A stretch of DNA of 37,575 bases from Spirochaetaceae bacterium (GCA_031280035.1 JAITHJ010000037.1:1-37575), one strand, 5' to 3'. Numbered from the stretch's first letter, positions 27,299 to 35,989 are shown. Made by a program: numbers and translations. The notes: generated by a model not told the origin, from the letters alone.

Positions 27299-28558
27299 CT
27301 GGCTAACGAAGAATTAACTGTTGGGCTTGATATAGGCACAACAAAAGTTTGCGCAATTGTAGGCGAACGTAACGAAAATGGGATCCTGGAAATCACAGGA
27401 GTTGGGGAAAGCGCATCGCTTGGAATGCGCCGCGGCGTAGTTGTAAATATTGAATCTACACTACGTTCTGTTGTGCAGGCTATCGAGGCTGCAGAAATGA
27501 TGAGCGGTCGTGAAATCAGGCACTGCTGGACAAGTATAGGCGGCGCTTCTATTGAAGGGCTTATTTCGCGGGGTGTTGTTGCCGTAAGCGGTAAAAACCG
27601 CGAGCAGCGTGAAATAAGCGAGGCTGATATAGACCGCGTTCTTGAAGCGGCGCGCGCTGTTGATTTTCCGGTTGACAGGGAGATTCTTGAAGTTATCCCA
27701 CAGTCTTTTACTGTTGATTCTCAAAGCAGTATTCGCAATCCCATAGATATGATAGGCGTACGGCTTGAGAGCGAAGTACACATCATTACGTGTTCTATGA
27801 CGAGCGCGCAGAATCTTGTGCGTTGTGTAAACCGTGCGGGTTTTATGGTAGATGGACTTATTCTCCAAACATTGGCCGCCGGAACCGCAGTGCTTACTGA
27901 AGAAGAAAAAGATTTAGGGGTTGCCGTAGTGGATTTGGGCGGCGGTACGACGAATGTACTTGTTTACGGTGATGGAACGCCGTATGCAACTTTTTCAGTA
28001 CCGGCTGGAGGAAATCAAGTAACAAGCGATATATCAATCGTAAAAAATGTCTCTATTGAAACTGCGGAAAAAATTAAAATTGAGGCGGGCTGCTGTTGGG
28101 CATCTCTTATGGAGTACCTTGACGAGGACATTATTGTGCCGGGTATGGGAGGGCGCTCCCCGTTCCCTATTCCGCGTTCGCTTATTCTTGAAATAATAGA
28201 ACCCAGAATGAAAGAAACATTCAGTCTTGTTAAAGACAAACTTGATAAAATTGTCTCTTCCAGACCTTTGGGCGGCGGCATTGTACTTACTGGCGGCGGC
28301 GCGAAATTGCTTGGCGCGGCGGATCTTGCCGCTCATGTATTTAACTTTCCCGTACGGCTTGGTCAGCCATTGCCGCTTGGCGGGCTTGCAGCGGATTACC
28401 GGAGTCCTGAGTATGCGACGGCCGTAGGGCTTGTTATAGAAGGAGACGCGCGTGCCCGGCAGGTTATGTACAGCGGAAGCGAGGGCAAATTGCGTGAAGG
28501 CGGCGGGCATAGTCCAATAGGCCGCTTTGTAAACTGGGTAAGGGGCGAATTTTTTTAA
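27299..28558 (+). CDS. ftsA: FtsA actin-like division protein with an apparent CTG start
   Basis: About 419 residues. FtsA tethers FtsZ filaments to the membrane. The actin-fold phosphate-1 motif VGLDIGTTKVCAIVGE begins near residue 7; VVDLGGGTTNVLVYGDG and the adenosine motif VLTGGGAKLLGA follow, and the end FVNWVRGEFF is the membrane-binding amphipathic helix. The frame is open back to TAG 27254-27256 but contains no ATG, GTG or TTG before the actin motif; the first ATG (27425) would delete it. A CTG at 27299, about five bases after a strong GGGAGGG (27287-27293), is the best start; ATT 27296 is the only other near option. A sequencing error is an alternative. Confidence 0.88.
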   Translation: MANEELTVGLDIGTTKVCAIVGERNENGILEITGVGESASLGMRRGVVVNIESTLRSVVQAIEAAEMMSGREIRHCWTSIGGASIEGLISRGVVAVSGKNREQREISEADIDRVLEAARAVDFPVDREILEVIPQSFTVDSQSSIRNPIDMIGVRLESEVHIITCSMTSAQNLVRCVNRAGFMVDGLILQTLAAGTAVLTEEEKDLGVAVVDLGGGTTNVLVYGDGTPYATFSVPAGGNQVTSDISIVKNVSIETAEKIKIEAGCCWASLMEYLDEDIIVPGMGGRSPFPIPRSLILEIIEPRMKETFSLVKDKLDKIVSSRPLGGGIVLTGGGAKLLGAADLAAHVFNFPVRLGQPLPLGGLAADYRSPEYATAVGLVIEGDARARQVMYSGSEGKLREGGGHSPIGRFVNWVRGEFF

Positions 28559-28677
28559 ATTTTTATGAATCATTATGGAAGAAATTTTAAAATGCTAGTA
28601 CATTTTATATTTAATGTTATAGATAGTAATCGGAAAGCGGTGACAAATAATTGCGTTTTCCGAGAACGGGGGGGAGT

Positions 28678-29871
28678 ATGAATATTCTTGGAATTTCAGA
28701 GCAGCATGTTACAGGTCCTAGTCCAACAGTAATCAAGGTAATTGGTACAGGCGGCGGCGGCTGCAATGCGGTAAACCGTATGATTGAGTGCGGTTTAGAG
28801 AATGTGCGTTTTATCGCGGCAAACACTGATTTACAGGCATTAAACCGCTGTAAATCAGACAACAGATTGCCCATTGGGTCAAAGCTTACACGCGGGCTTG
28901 GCGCAGGCGGAAGGCCGGAAGTTGGCGAAAACGCCGCGATGGAAGACCGTGAAATGATTGCCAACGCGCTGCAAGGCGCTGATATGGTTTTTGTAACAAC
29001 GGGAATGGGCGGCGGCACCGGTACGGGGTCTGCGCCTGTCATTGCACAAATAGCGCGGGAGTGCGGCGCTCTTACTGTAGGCGTGGTTACCAAGCCATTT
29101 GACTTTGAAGGAAAGTATAAAATGCGTCTTGCGGACGAAGGCATAGCGAAAATGCGTGAAGCTGTTGATACGCTTATCGTTATTCCGAACCAGCATTTGC
29201 TTCAGCTTGTTGACAGACATATTGGCATGAGAGAAGCGTTTAAAAAAGCTGATGATGTGCTTAGGCAGGGTGTCCAGGGCATTTCTGATTTAATTACACG
29301 AGAAGGCGAAATTAACATTGATTTTGCGGATATTCGTGAATTTATGGTCGGTCAAGGGGATGCACTGATGGGTATTGGCGTGGGAAGCGGTGAGAACCGT
29401 GCAACAATAGCGGCCAGAGATGCAATGAGTAATCCGATGCTTGAAGATTCAACAATACTTGGCGCCAAACATGTTCTTGTCAATGTAACCGCCGGAGAGA
29501 ATTTTTCTCTGCCTGAATTTGAAGAAGTTGTAAAGATTATTACTGAAAACGTTGACGAAGACGCCGTTATAAAATCAGGCTGGATTTTTGATAATACTAT
29601 TGAAGATCGAATTCTTGTTACGGTAATTGCCACAGGTTTTACCAGTGCCGCCGCGCTTTCATTTGAAGGGAGGAATTTTTCTGAAAAAAGCAAAATTAAA
29701 AAGAGTGAACGTCCTGATTTTCTTCAAGTTGATGAATTTGACAGAATAACAGGCCAATCGCGGAAGGAAAACATGGAGCGTGGTGACGGCTATTATGATA
29801 TACCTACTGTTTTACGTGAATCAAATCGTTTTCAGATTGATGAGATTTCACGGAGAAAGTATATAGGATAA
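28678..29871 (+). CDS. ftsZ: FtsZ tubulin-like division GTPase
   Basis: A 397-residue GTPase that forms the division ring. It has [15 protein letters not shown] (about 21-35), the tubulin signature [12 protein letters not shown] at 109-120, and the T7 loop [11 protein letters not shown] for inter-subunit hydrolysis. Near the end is the conserved FtsA-binding peptide DIPTVLR, followed by an unusual extra tail of about 18 residues ([17 protein letters not shown]). ATG 28678 is directly preceded by a run GGGGGGGAG, a strong ribosome site. The 119-base gap after ftsA is A/T-rich; a promoter may lie there but none is clear. Confidence 0.96.
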   Translation: MNILGISEQHVTGPSPTVIKVIGTGGGGCNAVNRMIECGLENVRFIAANTDLQALNRCKSDNRLPIGSKLTRGLGAGGRPEVGENAAMEDREMIANALQGADMVFVTTGMGGGTGTGSAPVIAQIARECGALTVGVVTKPFDFEGKYKMRLADEGIAKMREAVDTLIVIPNQHLLQLVDRHIGMREAFKKADDVLRQGVQGISDLITREGEINIDFADIREFMVGQGDALMGIGVGSGENRATIAARDAMSNPMLEDSTILGAKHVLVNVTAGENFSLPEFEEVVKIITENVDEDAVIKSGWIFDNTIEDRILVTVIATGFTSAAALSFEGRNFSEKSKIKKSERPDFLQVDEFDRITGQSRKENMERGDGYYDIPTVLRESNRFQIDEISRRKYIG

Positions 29872-29889
29872 GAAACTGAAACTCGTACA

Positions 29890-30309
29890 ATGGGATTAGG
29901 TGATAAGGCTGAAGGGCTAAAATTTGCCGTTTCTAATTTAACGGGATCTGTTTTTATTCGGGTAAAAACTCTTTTTTCAAGAAAAGATGTTTTGATTTTG
30001 ATTGCCGTGTTCGCGTTTTTAGGTGTTCTTTCGGTTGTAAGTACGATTATTTTTGTTAAGGTGAGCCAAGGCGGAGCTAAAAAGCCCGCCGCTCCCCTTT
30101 TCAGAGCGGACAAAATTTCCGGCGAAGATATTTTTTTGCCAAATGAACCTGATTTCTTGCCGGAAGTACTCTTTGAACAAGAACAAAAGAAACAATGGAC
30201 TCAAGATGATGCCGAACAATACTGGACAGATCCGAGAGAATTCGGAGGTGAGTTGTTGCAGGAAAAAATGAGCGGAATAATCGACAAAATAATGGAGCGT
30301 ATTCCGTGA
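29890..30309 (+). CDS. Single-span membrane protein downstream of ftsZ
   Basis: A 139-residue protein of unknown family. Residues 1-36 are cytoplasmic and basic, about 37-58 form one membrane helix (LILIAVFAFLGVLSVVSTIIFV), and the extracytoplasmic part is Pro/Glu-rich and ends in an amphipathic helix. It begins 18 bases after ftsZ with no obvious ribosome site. Its last codons overlap the next gene (GTGA). The position suggests a division or envelope role, not shown by sequence. Confidence 0.65.
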   Translation: MGLGDKAEGLKFAVSNLTGSVFIRVKTLFSRKDVLILIAVFAFLGVLSVVSTIIFVKVSQGGAKKPAAPLFRADKISGEDIFLPNEPDFLPEVLFEQEQKKQWTQDDAEQYWTDPREFGGELLQEKMSGIIDKIMERIP

Positions 30310-31733
30310 AAAATCTATTTATGGGTACTGTGTTGATTTTTTCTCTCTCGTTTTTGGCGTCATGTGCAAGTTCAGGACTCAATTCCGGCCGTAACCCAAA
30401 TGCCTTTGAGAAAGGCGCTGCGGCAAATGACGGAATTGATGAAAAGCCTGAAATTTATATTCCGTGGACAAATCCGCTTGAAACCAGCGCTGCGTTTGTA
30501 CCAAAAGAACCTGATTTTGTTTCTACAATACCGCCGGATGCGGCTGTAACTAAGCCGGAAACCGGCACTGAAACTTTAGCCGTTGCGGAAAACCCCGCTG
30601 TAAATACGGCTCTGCCCGCTGCGCCGGTTTCTCTGGAATCTCCGGCGCAGGCCGCTCAAAAAGATGTTTCGCCTATAGCCGCTAAACCGGCGCAGCGGCC
30701 TGCGGCTATTCCCAAAAATCCGAATCCGCCTACGGAAAATCCGTCTGCGGAAACGCCTAAAGCGTCCGCTACGCCGCCTTTGCCGCCTAAAACAGTCCGG
30801 CCTGCGGAAATGCCTTCTTCCGCTGTGAATATTCCACAGGAGACTATGACGCGTACCGCTGTTTTACCGGCGCGGCTTCATCCTACGGAAACTGAGCCAA
30901 AGGAAAAAAATTTGTTTTCACGATCGGTTCGGGCGCTTACCGGACAAATAGTCGAAGTTCCATTTCGTGGAACGGGCTGGGTGTATTTGGGAGAACAGGA
31001 TTCTAAACGCGGTATAACCTATCAGTCACGGCGGCTGGATAATGACGGGCAGACATTCATATTTCAGGCCGATTCGCCGGGTTCATATCATCTTAAATTT
31101 AGCAAGCAGGATTTTGTTAATAATATGTTCATTAATGATACTGTTGAAGTTATAACGGGAGACGAGGATGATGGCAGTGCAGGTAAATTCCCTACAGCAG
31201 ATACACAACGCGTAAGCGCCGGGCCGCGATGGCCTCTTCCAGGTGATTTAGCCGTTTCTGGAGCGGAAACTGCCGCCGCTAAAGCCGTGTCGCAAGATTT
31301 TACCGGTCAAACTTCCTTCCGTCAAACAAGACTGGCGGACATATCAAATACCGGTTCTCAGCAGACTACAGACGCGCAAATTCCGGTAGAGAATGCGTCG
31401 TTCAGCGGAGATACTGTAAGTACGCCTAATGAGGGAGAGAATCCTGTACAAAAAATTGATTATCTGACGCAGGCGCGTTCAGATTTTTCAGCCGGAAAAT
31501 TTCCTGATCTCGTTAATTCGCTTGATCAGTACCGTAATGAGAATATCAGCATAACCGATGAAATGTGGTGGTTTTACGGACAGGCGTTTGAATCAAATAG
31601 TCCTGTGCGTGATATAAAAGCCGCTGTTGATTCTTATCAGCATATAACACGCGATTTTCCTTTAAGTAAATATTACGATGACGCAAAAGGCAGAATCGCT
31701 TATCTTAATAAATTTTATTTTAATATAAGATAA
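30306..31733 (+). CDS. Proline/alanine-rich lipoprotein with TPR-like C-terminus
   Basis: A 475-residue predicted lipoprotein (signal then LASC, acceptor Cys20). Residues about 60-190 are a low-complexity Pro/Ala/Glu/Thr linker, probably disordered and spanning the periplasm. About 205-285 is a beta-rich module (GQIVEVPFRGTGWVYLGEQ...), and about 385-475 has helical TPR-like repeats ending DFPLSKYYDDAKGRIAYLNKF, like BamD/YbgF-type outer-membrane lipoproteins. GTG 30306 overlaps the preceding stop as GTGA. It may join the division ring to the outer envelope, which is inference from its neighbours and shape. Confidence 0.7.
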   Translation: MKNLFMGTVLIFSLSFLASCASSGLNSGRNPNAFEKGAAANDGIDEKPEIYIPWTNPLETSAAFVPKEPDFVSTIPPDAAVTKPETGTETLAVAENPAVNTALPAAPVSLESPAQAAQKDVSPIAAKPAQRPAAIPKNPNPPTENPSAETPKASATPPLPPKTVRPAEMPSSAVNIPQETMTRTAVLPARLHPTETEPKEKNLFSRSVRALTGQIVEVPFRGTGWVYLGEQDSKRGITYQSRRLDNDGQTFIFQADSPGSYHLKFSKQDFVNNMFINDTVEVITGDEDDGSAGKFPTADTQRVSAGPRWPLPGDLAVSGAETAAAKAVSQDFTGQTSFRQTRLADISNTGSQQTTDAQIPVENASFSGDTVSTPNEGENPVQKIDYLTQARSDFSAGKFPDLVNSLDQYRNENISITDEMWWFYGQAFESNSPVRDIKAAVDSYQHITRDFPLSKYYDDAKGRIAYLNKFYFNIR

Positions 31734-31749
31734 TTTTTATGGTCTGCAA

Positions 31750-31771
31750 GTTCTCTATTTATTGAGAGAAC
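31750..31771. terminator. Possible bidirectional terminator between converging genes
   Basis: GTTCTCT (31750-31756) and AGAGAAC (31765-31771) form a seven-base-pair stem with an eight-base loop, between the stop of the plus-strand lipoprotein gene and the end of hisC on the minus strand. Neither side has a clean U-run, so termination is uncertain. Confidence 0.3.
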
Positions 31772-32879
31772 GCGAACATAGTTCAAGAAAAATATCCATA
31801 TCATTATCTGTTCCTATTGTAACGCGCAAAAAATCTTGTATGCGTGGTTTATTGAATCTTCGTGTAAGAACGCCATTTTCCCGCAGCCGCATAAAAAAAT
31901 CTGCGCCGGACAGCAAAGGATGCTTGATAAAAATAAAGTTGGCGCTTGAACGCAATACTTCAAATCCAAGAATATTAAGCCTGCTGCTTATACGCTCTCG
32001 TGTAGCGATAACTTTTTCGCAGGTCATGCTAAAGTAATCACGGTCAAGAACAGCCGCGCGGGCAGCTGTTTGGGCCAGCATATCAACAGTGTAAGAATTA
32101 AATGAATCACGAATACGTTCCAGCGCGGCAATAAGATTTGCGCTGCCAATCGCGTAACCTGCTCGAAGGCCGGCAAGCGAATAAGATTTGGAAAATGTAT
32201 GAACCGAAAGAATGTTATTGTGGCCGCCGCCGGAAAGAAAAGGAACGATGCTTGCGTCTGCAAATGCGCTGTAGGCTTCGTCAACAATAACGACGGCGTT
32301 ATGATGTTTTTGCGCTGCCGCAATTTCAAGAATATCTTCGGGCTGCATCGCTATTCCTGTAGGCGCATTTGGATTTGCTATTATTACGCCGCCTGACGGT
32401 TCAAAATAATCGCGCTTTTTAATATGCCAGTTGGCGGAAAGCGGGATCTCACGGTATGGCAATGACCATAACGCGGCATATACCGGATAAAAGCTGTATG
32501 TTATATCAGGAAACATCACCGTGTGCGCCGTTTTGTTATTTTCAGCGCCCTTTACGCTGCCGGATTGAAAACACGGCGGTGTCTCAAAAAAAGCGCCGAA
32601 TGCAAATGCAAGAATTTCATCTGATCCGTTGCCGGCAAAAACTTCTTCCCTGCGTACGCCGTATATGGAGGCTATCGCGTTACGCAGGTCAGTGCATTCC
32701 GGATCCGGATAAAGTCGCAGCCGGTTAATGTCAATTTTTTGTAACGCTTCAAAAACCGCCGGAGAAGGCGGATATGGATTTTCATTTGTATTGAGTTTTA
32801 TAAGAGTTTTATCGCGGGGCTGCTCGCCAGGAATGTACGGCGTTATGCTGCATACTCTGCTGTTCCAGTATTCGCTCAT
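31755..32879 (-). CDS. hisC: Histidinol-phosphate aminotransferase
   Basis: A 374-residue PLP enzyme that converts imidazole acetol phosphate and glutamate to histidinol phosphate. Features are KLNTNENPYPPSP near residue 28, GNGSDEIL, ANPNAPTG (170-175), VDEAYSAF with Asp200, and the Schiff-base Lys231 in HTFSKSYSLAGLRAGYAIG, followed by a C-terminal Arg region. Its ATG overlaps the stop of the HisA-HisIE gene by four bases (ATGA), so the two are coupled in one transcript running leftward. Confidence 0.92.
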   Translation of the reverse strand: MSEYWNSRVCSITPYIPGEQPRDKTLIKLNTNENPYPPSPAVFEALQKIDINRLRLYPDPECTDLRNAIASIYGVRREEVFAGNGSDEILAFAFGAFFETPPCFQSGSVKGAENNKTAHTVMFPDITYSFYPVYAALWSLPYREIPLSANWHIKKRDYFEPSGGVIIANPNAPTGIAMQPEDILEIAAAQKHHNAVVIVDEAYSAFADASIVPFLSGGGHNNILSVHTFSKSYSLAGLRAGYAIGSANLIAALERIRDSFNSYTVDMLAQTAARAAVLDRDYFSMTCEKVIATRERISSRLNILGFEVLRSSANFIFIKHPLLSGADFFMRLRENGVLTRRFNKPRIQDFLRVTIGTDNDMDIFLELCSRSLNK

Positions 32880-34201
32880 TCCCCAAACCTTTTTTTCTTG
32901 CCGGGATTTTCTTTGTGTCTTCTAGCAAGCTCATTCAGCGCTTCATCCACAGAGATTCCGTGCTTTGACATAAGCAGCAGAACATGAAAAAAAAGATCCG
33001 CCGCTTCCCACACCGTTTCTTCACGGTTTCTTGCCGTACATATTTCGTAGGCCTCTTCCATTACTTTGCGTTTTACTTTATCAATAGAGAGCGATGCAGT
33101 GTATGATCCTTCGGGCGCTGTTTTTAAACGGGTTTCAATAATTTCTTGTAAATACTGAAAAGTCATGCGCCGGCTCGTTTCAAAACACGACCAGTCGCCT
33201 GTATGACAAACGCTTCCGTCAGGGTTGACAATGGCAAGAAGCGCATCGCGGTCGCAGTCGGCGCGCAGGCGCAGTAATTGTAGCGTATGTCCTGAAGTTT
33301 CGCCTTTCATCCAAAGTTTTCGGCGGGTACGGCTGTAAAAACAAAGATTTCTTCGTTTGAAAGTTTCGGTAAGCGCCTCGCGGTTCGTATAGCCTGTCAT
33401 CAAAATTTGTCCGTCAGGGCTTTGCGCTATAATAGGGAGTAACGGAGGCGATTCAAAGCCGTCCTCAGATTTTATAGTAATTGCTTTTCTCCAGTTAAGG
33501 CTTTCTATAAAAGCATCGGCAAGGCTGATTTTGCCTGTGTATAAAGCCATACCGAGCTGAACATCGCAACCGGTACGGGCAAGCGTCCCGATTTCATCTA
33601 AGGTTGATACGCCTCCGGCGACAGTTATACGGCACGAGACGGCGTTTCGCAGTGTGCTGGCCGCGTCAAGATTTATTCCTGAAAGCATTCCTTCTCGTTC
33701 AACACAAGTCCACAGTAATTCCGCGGCGTATTTTTCAGTTTGTTGAGCAGTATTAATAAGGTCTAGGCCTGTTGATGTCTTCCAGCCATCAATAGTTATT
33801 ACGCCGTTACGAGAGTCAATGGCTATAATAATTCGTTCGCGTCCAATCTTTTGAACAAGCTCTTCCAAAAAAGCGGTATTTACGCCAAATTTCCCGTCTG
33901 TTCTAAACGCCGCCGAGCCTATAATGATTTTTTCCGCGCCAAGGCTCACCATCTCTACCGCTTGTTCCGCGGTACGAATACCGCCTCCAACACGGCAGCG
34001 GGCAAGGGGCAGAAGTTTTTTTACCATATCGATGTTTGAACTTTTTCTCATGGCCGCGTCAAGATCAATAACCGCGGTTTCCCCATAAATATCAAATTCA
34101 CGGGCAAGCTCCGGCGCGTTATGCCGTTCAATGACTTTTTCAACCCCTTGTTTCAGTTGGACGACTTTGCCGTCCTGTATGTCAATTGATGCAATAACCA
34201 T
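32876..34201 (-). CDS. HisA-HisI-HisE trifunctional histidine biosynthesis fusion
   Basis: A 441-residue fusion. Residues 1-236 are HisA, the ProFAR isomerase barrel: IDIQDGKVVQLKQG with Asp7, AIDSRNG...DGW with Asp129, and GGIRT and AGGVST phosphate loops. About 245-345 is HisI, phosphoribosyl-AMP cyclohydrolase: MTGYTNREAL, SRTRRKLWMKGETSGH, the zinc region DCDRDALL and CHTGDWSC. About 346-441 is HisE, phosphoribosyl-ATP pyrophosphatase: EGSYTASL, KVMEEAYEI and EAADLFFHVLLLM. HisI-HisE fusions are common; HisA on the front is not usual. One protein would cover three early pathway steps. The HisF-like alternative is less likely because of the QLKQG and DGW patterns. Confidence 0.9.
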   Translation of the reverse strand: MVIASIDIQDGKVVQLKQGVEKVIERHNAPELAREFDIYGETAVIDLDAAMRKSSNIDMVKKLLPLARCRVGGGIRTAEQAVEMVSLGAEKIIIGSAAFRTDGKFGVNTAFLEELVQKIGRERIIIAIDSRNGVITIDGWKTSTGLDLINTAQQTEKYAAELLWTCVEREGMLSGINLDAASTLRNAVSCRITVAGGVSTLDEIGTLARTGCDVQLGMALYTGKISLADAFIESLNWRKAITIKSEDGFESPPLLPIIAQSPDGQILMTGYTNREALTETFKRRNLCFYSRTRRKLWMKGETSGHTLQLLRLRADCDRDALLAIVNPDGSVCHTGDWSCFETSRRMTFQYLQEIIETRLKTAPEGSYTASLSIDKVKRKVMEEAYEICTARNREETVWEAADLFFHVLLLMSKHGISVDEALNELARRHKENPGKKKRFGE

Positions 34202-34210
34202 TTGTATTCA

Positions 34211-34918
34211 TTAGTCGCCTATTCCCAAAAAACGGCGTCCAGTCTCCGAATTAATATACGCTTCGGTCTCACCAAAAAAAATCTGTTTATTTTTTAGATG
34301 AAGTATGCGGTTGGCGTATTTTACTGCAAAATCAAGCGCATGGGTAACCATAATAATGGTAACGCCGATTTCTTTATTCAGTTTTGACAGCAAGCCGTAA
34401 ACTTCGGCGCTTATCAACGGATCAAGACCGGCTACCGGTTCGTCTAATACGAGCAGATTCTGCGAGGCGCAAAGGGCGCGGGCAAGCAATACGCGGCGTT
34501 GAAGGCCGCCGGAAAGTTCGCGGTAACAAGCGTTCTTTAGATGGTCTATGCCGAGCCGTTTCATATTGGAGACTGCCGTTTCTTTTTCTTTTACTGAATA
34601 AAATGGACGCACTCCAATATTTCCTAAAAATCCTGAAAGGACTATTTCCCAAACGTCCGCCGGAAAATCTTTTTTTGTTGCAGCTTGCTGGGAAAGATAG
34701 CCGATTTCATTTGTTTTTAGCAATTCGCTTGTTATGAGACGGCCGCGCAGCGGGGAGATTAGCTTTAAAATGCCTTTTATCAAAGTGCTTTTTCCCGCGC
34801 CATTTTCACCTGCAATGCAAAAATAATCGCCGCGTTGAACGGTAAAGTTAATTTCTTCGATTACGGCTTTCCCTTCATACCCGAATGCGGCGTCTACACA
34901 CTGTATTATTATTTCCAT
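34211..34918 (-). CDS. ABC transporter ATP-binding protein, metal-type (ZnuC/MntB-like)
   Basis: A 235-residue ATPase subunit. Walker A GENGAGKST is at 37-45, and a Q-loop SQQAATKKDFPADVWEIV resembles zinc/manganese importers. The signature LSGGLQRR, Walker B NLLVLDEPVAGLDP and the switch His in MVTHAL are intact. No permease or binding-protein gene is in the window, so it is an orphan here. ATG 34918 is chosen because it gives the usual short lead into the first beta strand; longer in-frame starts reach 34996 but lack ribosome sites and would overlap the promoter. It ends nine bases before HisA-HisIE, so it may head that operon. Confidence 0.8.
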   Translation of the reverse strand: MEIIIQCVDAAFGYEGKAVIEEINFTVQRGDYFCIAGENGAGKSTLIKGILKLISPLRGRLITSELLKTNEIGYLSQQAATKKDFPADVWEIVLSGFLGNIGVRPFYSVKEKETAVSNMKRLGIDHLKNACYRELSGGLQRRVLLARALCASQNLLVLDEPVAGLDPLISAEVYGLLSKLNKEIGVTIIMVTHALDFAVKYANRILHLKNKQIFFGETEAYINSETGRRFLGIGD

Positions 34919-34925
34919 AATTGGT

Positions 34926-34954
34926 ATCATAGCATAGAAGAAAGACTCTGAAAA
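34926..34954 (-). promoter_or_regulatory. Candidate promoter for the ABC-his operon
   Basis: On the minus strand: -35 TTTTCA (34954-34949), 17-base spacer, -10 TATGAT (34931-34926), five of six matches at -10. Transcription would begin within a few bases of ATG 34918, so the message may be leaderless; no ribosome site is visible ahead of that ATG. Confidence 0.45.
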
Positions 34955-35057
34955 TGCCATGCGAGATAGTCTTTGCCGCAGATGGCCGCCGTACAATGTG
35001 CAATCAGCGGCAGTTGCGGCGTGTCGTGCAGCATAGCGGCGCTGCCTTTGGCAGGGG

Positions 35058-35086
35058 TAGTCAAGCGCGGGTTCAGTACGTATAAT
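35058..35086 (+). promoter_or_regulatory. Promoter for the RecA-like ATPase gene
   Basis: TAGTCA (35058-35063), a 17-base spacer and a perfect TATAAT (35081-35086). The start near 35093 leaves a short leader containing TAGGAG ahead of ATG 35112. It faces away from the ABC-his promoter in the same 193-base gap. Confidence 0.6.
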
Positions 35087-35111
35087 AAATTATTCCATGT
35101 AGGAGTTAAAA

Positions 35112-35804
35112 ATGGTAAAAGATGAGTTGATACACAGAAGTCCTGTCAGGACTTTTGAGCGATCGATTAACGGTGGATTGAAAGCCGGCGAATTAGGGCT
35201 TATTTGTTCGCCGCCCGGCATGGGGAAGACCTCTGTTCTTGTTCAAATTGCGTTAGATAAACTTTTTCAAAATAAAAAAGTTATTCATATTTCATTTGCG
35301 GCGCAGGCTAATTATGTACTTGCGTGGTATGAAGATATTTTTAATGAATTTATAAAGAAAAAAAATGTTGAAAATGAACGAGATCTAAAAGATGGAATTG
35401 CCCGTGACAGAATACTGCTTAATTTTAATCAGGAAAGCGTAACAAATGATATTATACAAAAAAGCCTTAAAGCAATGATAATTGACGGCGGATTCAAGGC
35501 GGAGGCAATTATCATAGACGGATTCGATTTTTCAGCAGCACAGCGAAGCAAGTTTGAGTCCATGAAGGAGTTTGCTAAAGATATGGGGCTTTGCGTGTGG
35601 TACAGTTGTTCAGATCAGGACGGTTATAATAAAAAACGCATTCCGAATGTGATAAAAGATTTTGAAGATTGTGTGGACGTTGTTATTGTGCTTGAGAGTA
35701 AAGGCGACCATGTTGGGCTTTATCTAACAAAAAATCATGGTGAGTACTTAAATATTACCGAACCGTTACGGCTTGATTCAAAGACATTGCTGATGTTGGA
35801 ATAA
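35112..35804 (+). CDS. RecA/KaiC/DnaB-like P-loop ATPase
   Basis: A 230-residue protein. After RTFERSINGGLKAGELGLI, the way KaiC/RadA/DnaB-type domains open, the Walker A is SPPGMGKTS (33-41) and the Walker B is AIIIDGFDF at about 142-150. A sensor-like WYSCSDQD and a VDVVIVLE strand follow, then a beta strand with Lys (GLYLTKNHGEYL) as in DnaB-type arginine/lysine finger regions. It is a lone RecA-fold core without helicase N-terminal or zinc domains, so its role is open: recombination, replication or signalling ATPase. GGAG precedes ATG 35112. Confidence 0.7.
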   Translation: MVKDELIHRSPVRTFERSINGGLKAGELGLICSPPGMGKTSVLVQIALDKLFQNKKVIHISFAAQANYVLAWYEDIFNEFIKKKNVENERDLKDGIARDRILLNFNQESVTNDIIQKSLKAMIIDGGFKAEAIIIDGFDFSAAQRSKFESMKEFAKDMGLCVWYSCSDQDGYNKKRIPNVIKDFEDCVDVVIVLESKGDHVGLYLTKNHGEYLNITEPLRLDSKTLLMLE

Positions 35805-35850
35805 AAAAGCTGTTGTAAAGCGGCGTTTTACCCGAAAGGGTTGCAATTCT

Positions 35851-35923
<73 letters not shown>

Positions 35924-35927
35924 TTTG

Positions 35928-35952
35928 TAATTCCTTATAGGATAAGGAATTA
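35928..35952. repeat. Perfect 11-bp inverted repeat beside the tRNA
   Basis: TAATTCCTTAT, the loop AGG, then ATAAGGAATTA. There is no U-run after it, although TTTT lies before it. It could end the tRNA transcript or bind the recombinase or its accessory factor. Confidence 0.55.
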
Positions 35953-35960
35953 GCGGAAGT

Positions 35961-35989
35961 TTGACAGAAACGTTTTGAAGGCTTAAACT
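35961..35989 (+). promoter_or_regulatory. Promoter for the integrase gene
   Basis: A perfect TTGACA (35961-35966), a 17-base spacer and TAAACT (35984-35989), four of six at -10. The leader contains two TGTAGCA copies (starting about 35995 and 36006) and AAGGAG (36021-36026), eight bases before ATG 36035. Confidence 0.6.

Noticed and set aside
27425-28558. ftsA starting at ATG 27425
   Set aside because: It would remove the GLDIGTTK nucleotide motif encoded in the same frame just upstream.
34919-35111. Possible T-box or histidine-responsive attenuator ahead of the ABC-his operon
   Set aside because: No run of His codons, no T-box sequence and no terminator pair; the likely transcript start is too close to the ATG.
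35830-35842. ACCC-GAAA-GGGT mini-hairpin before the tRNA as a terminator
   Set aside because: Four base pairs only and no U-run; more likely chance or a processing feature.
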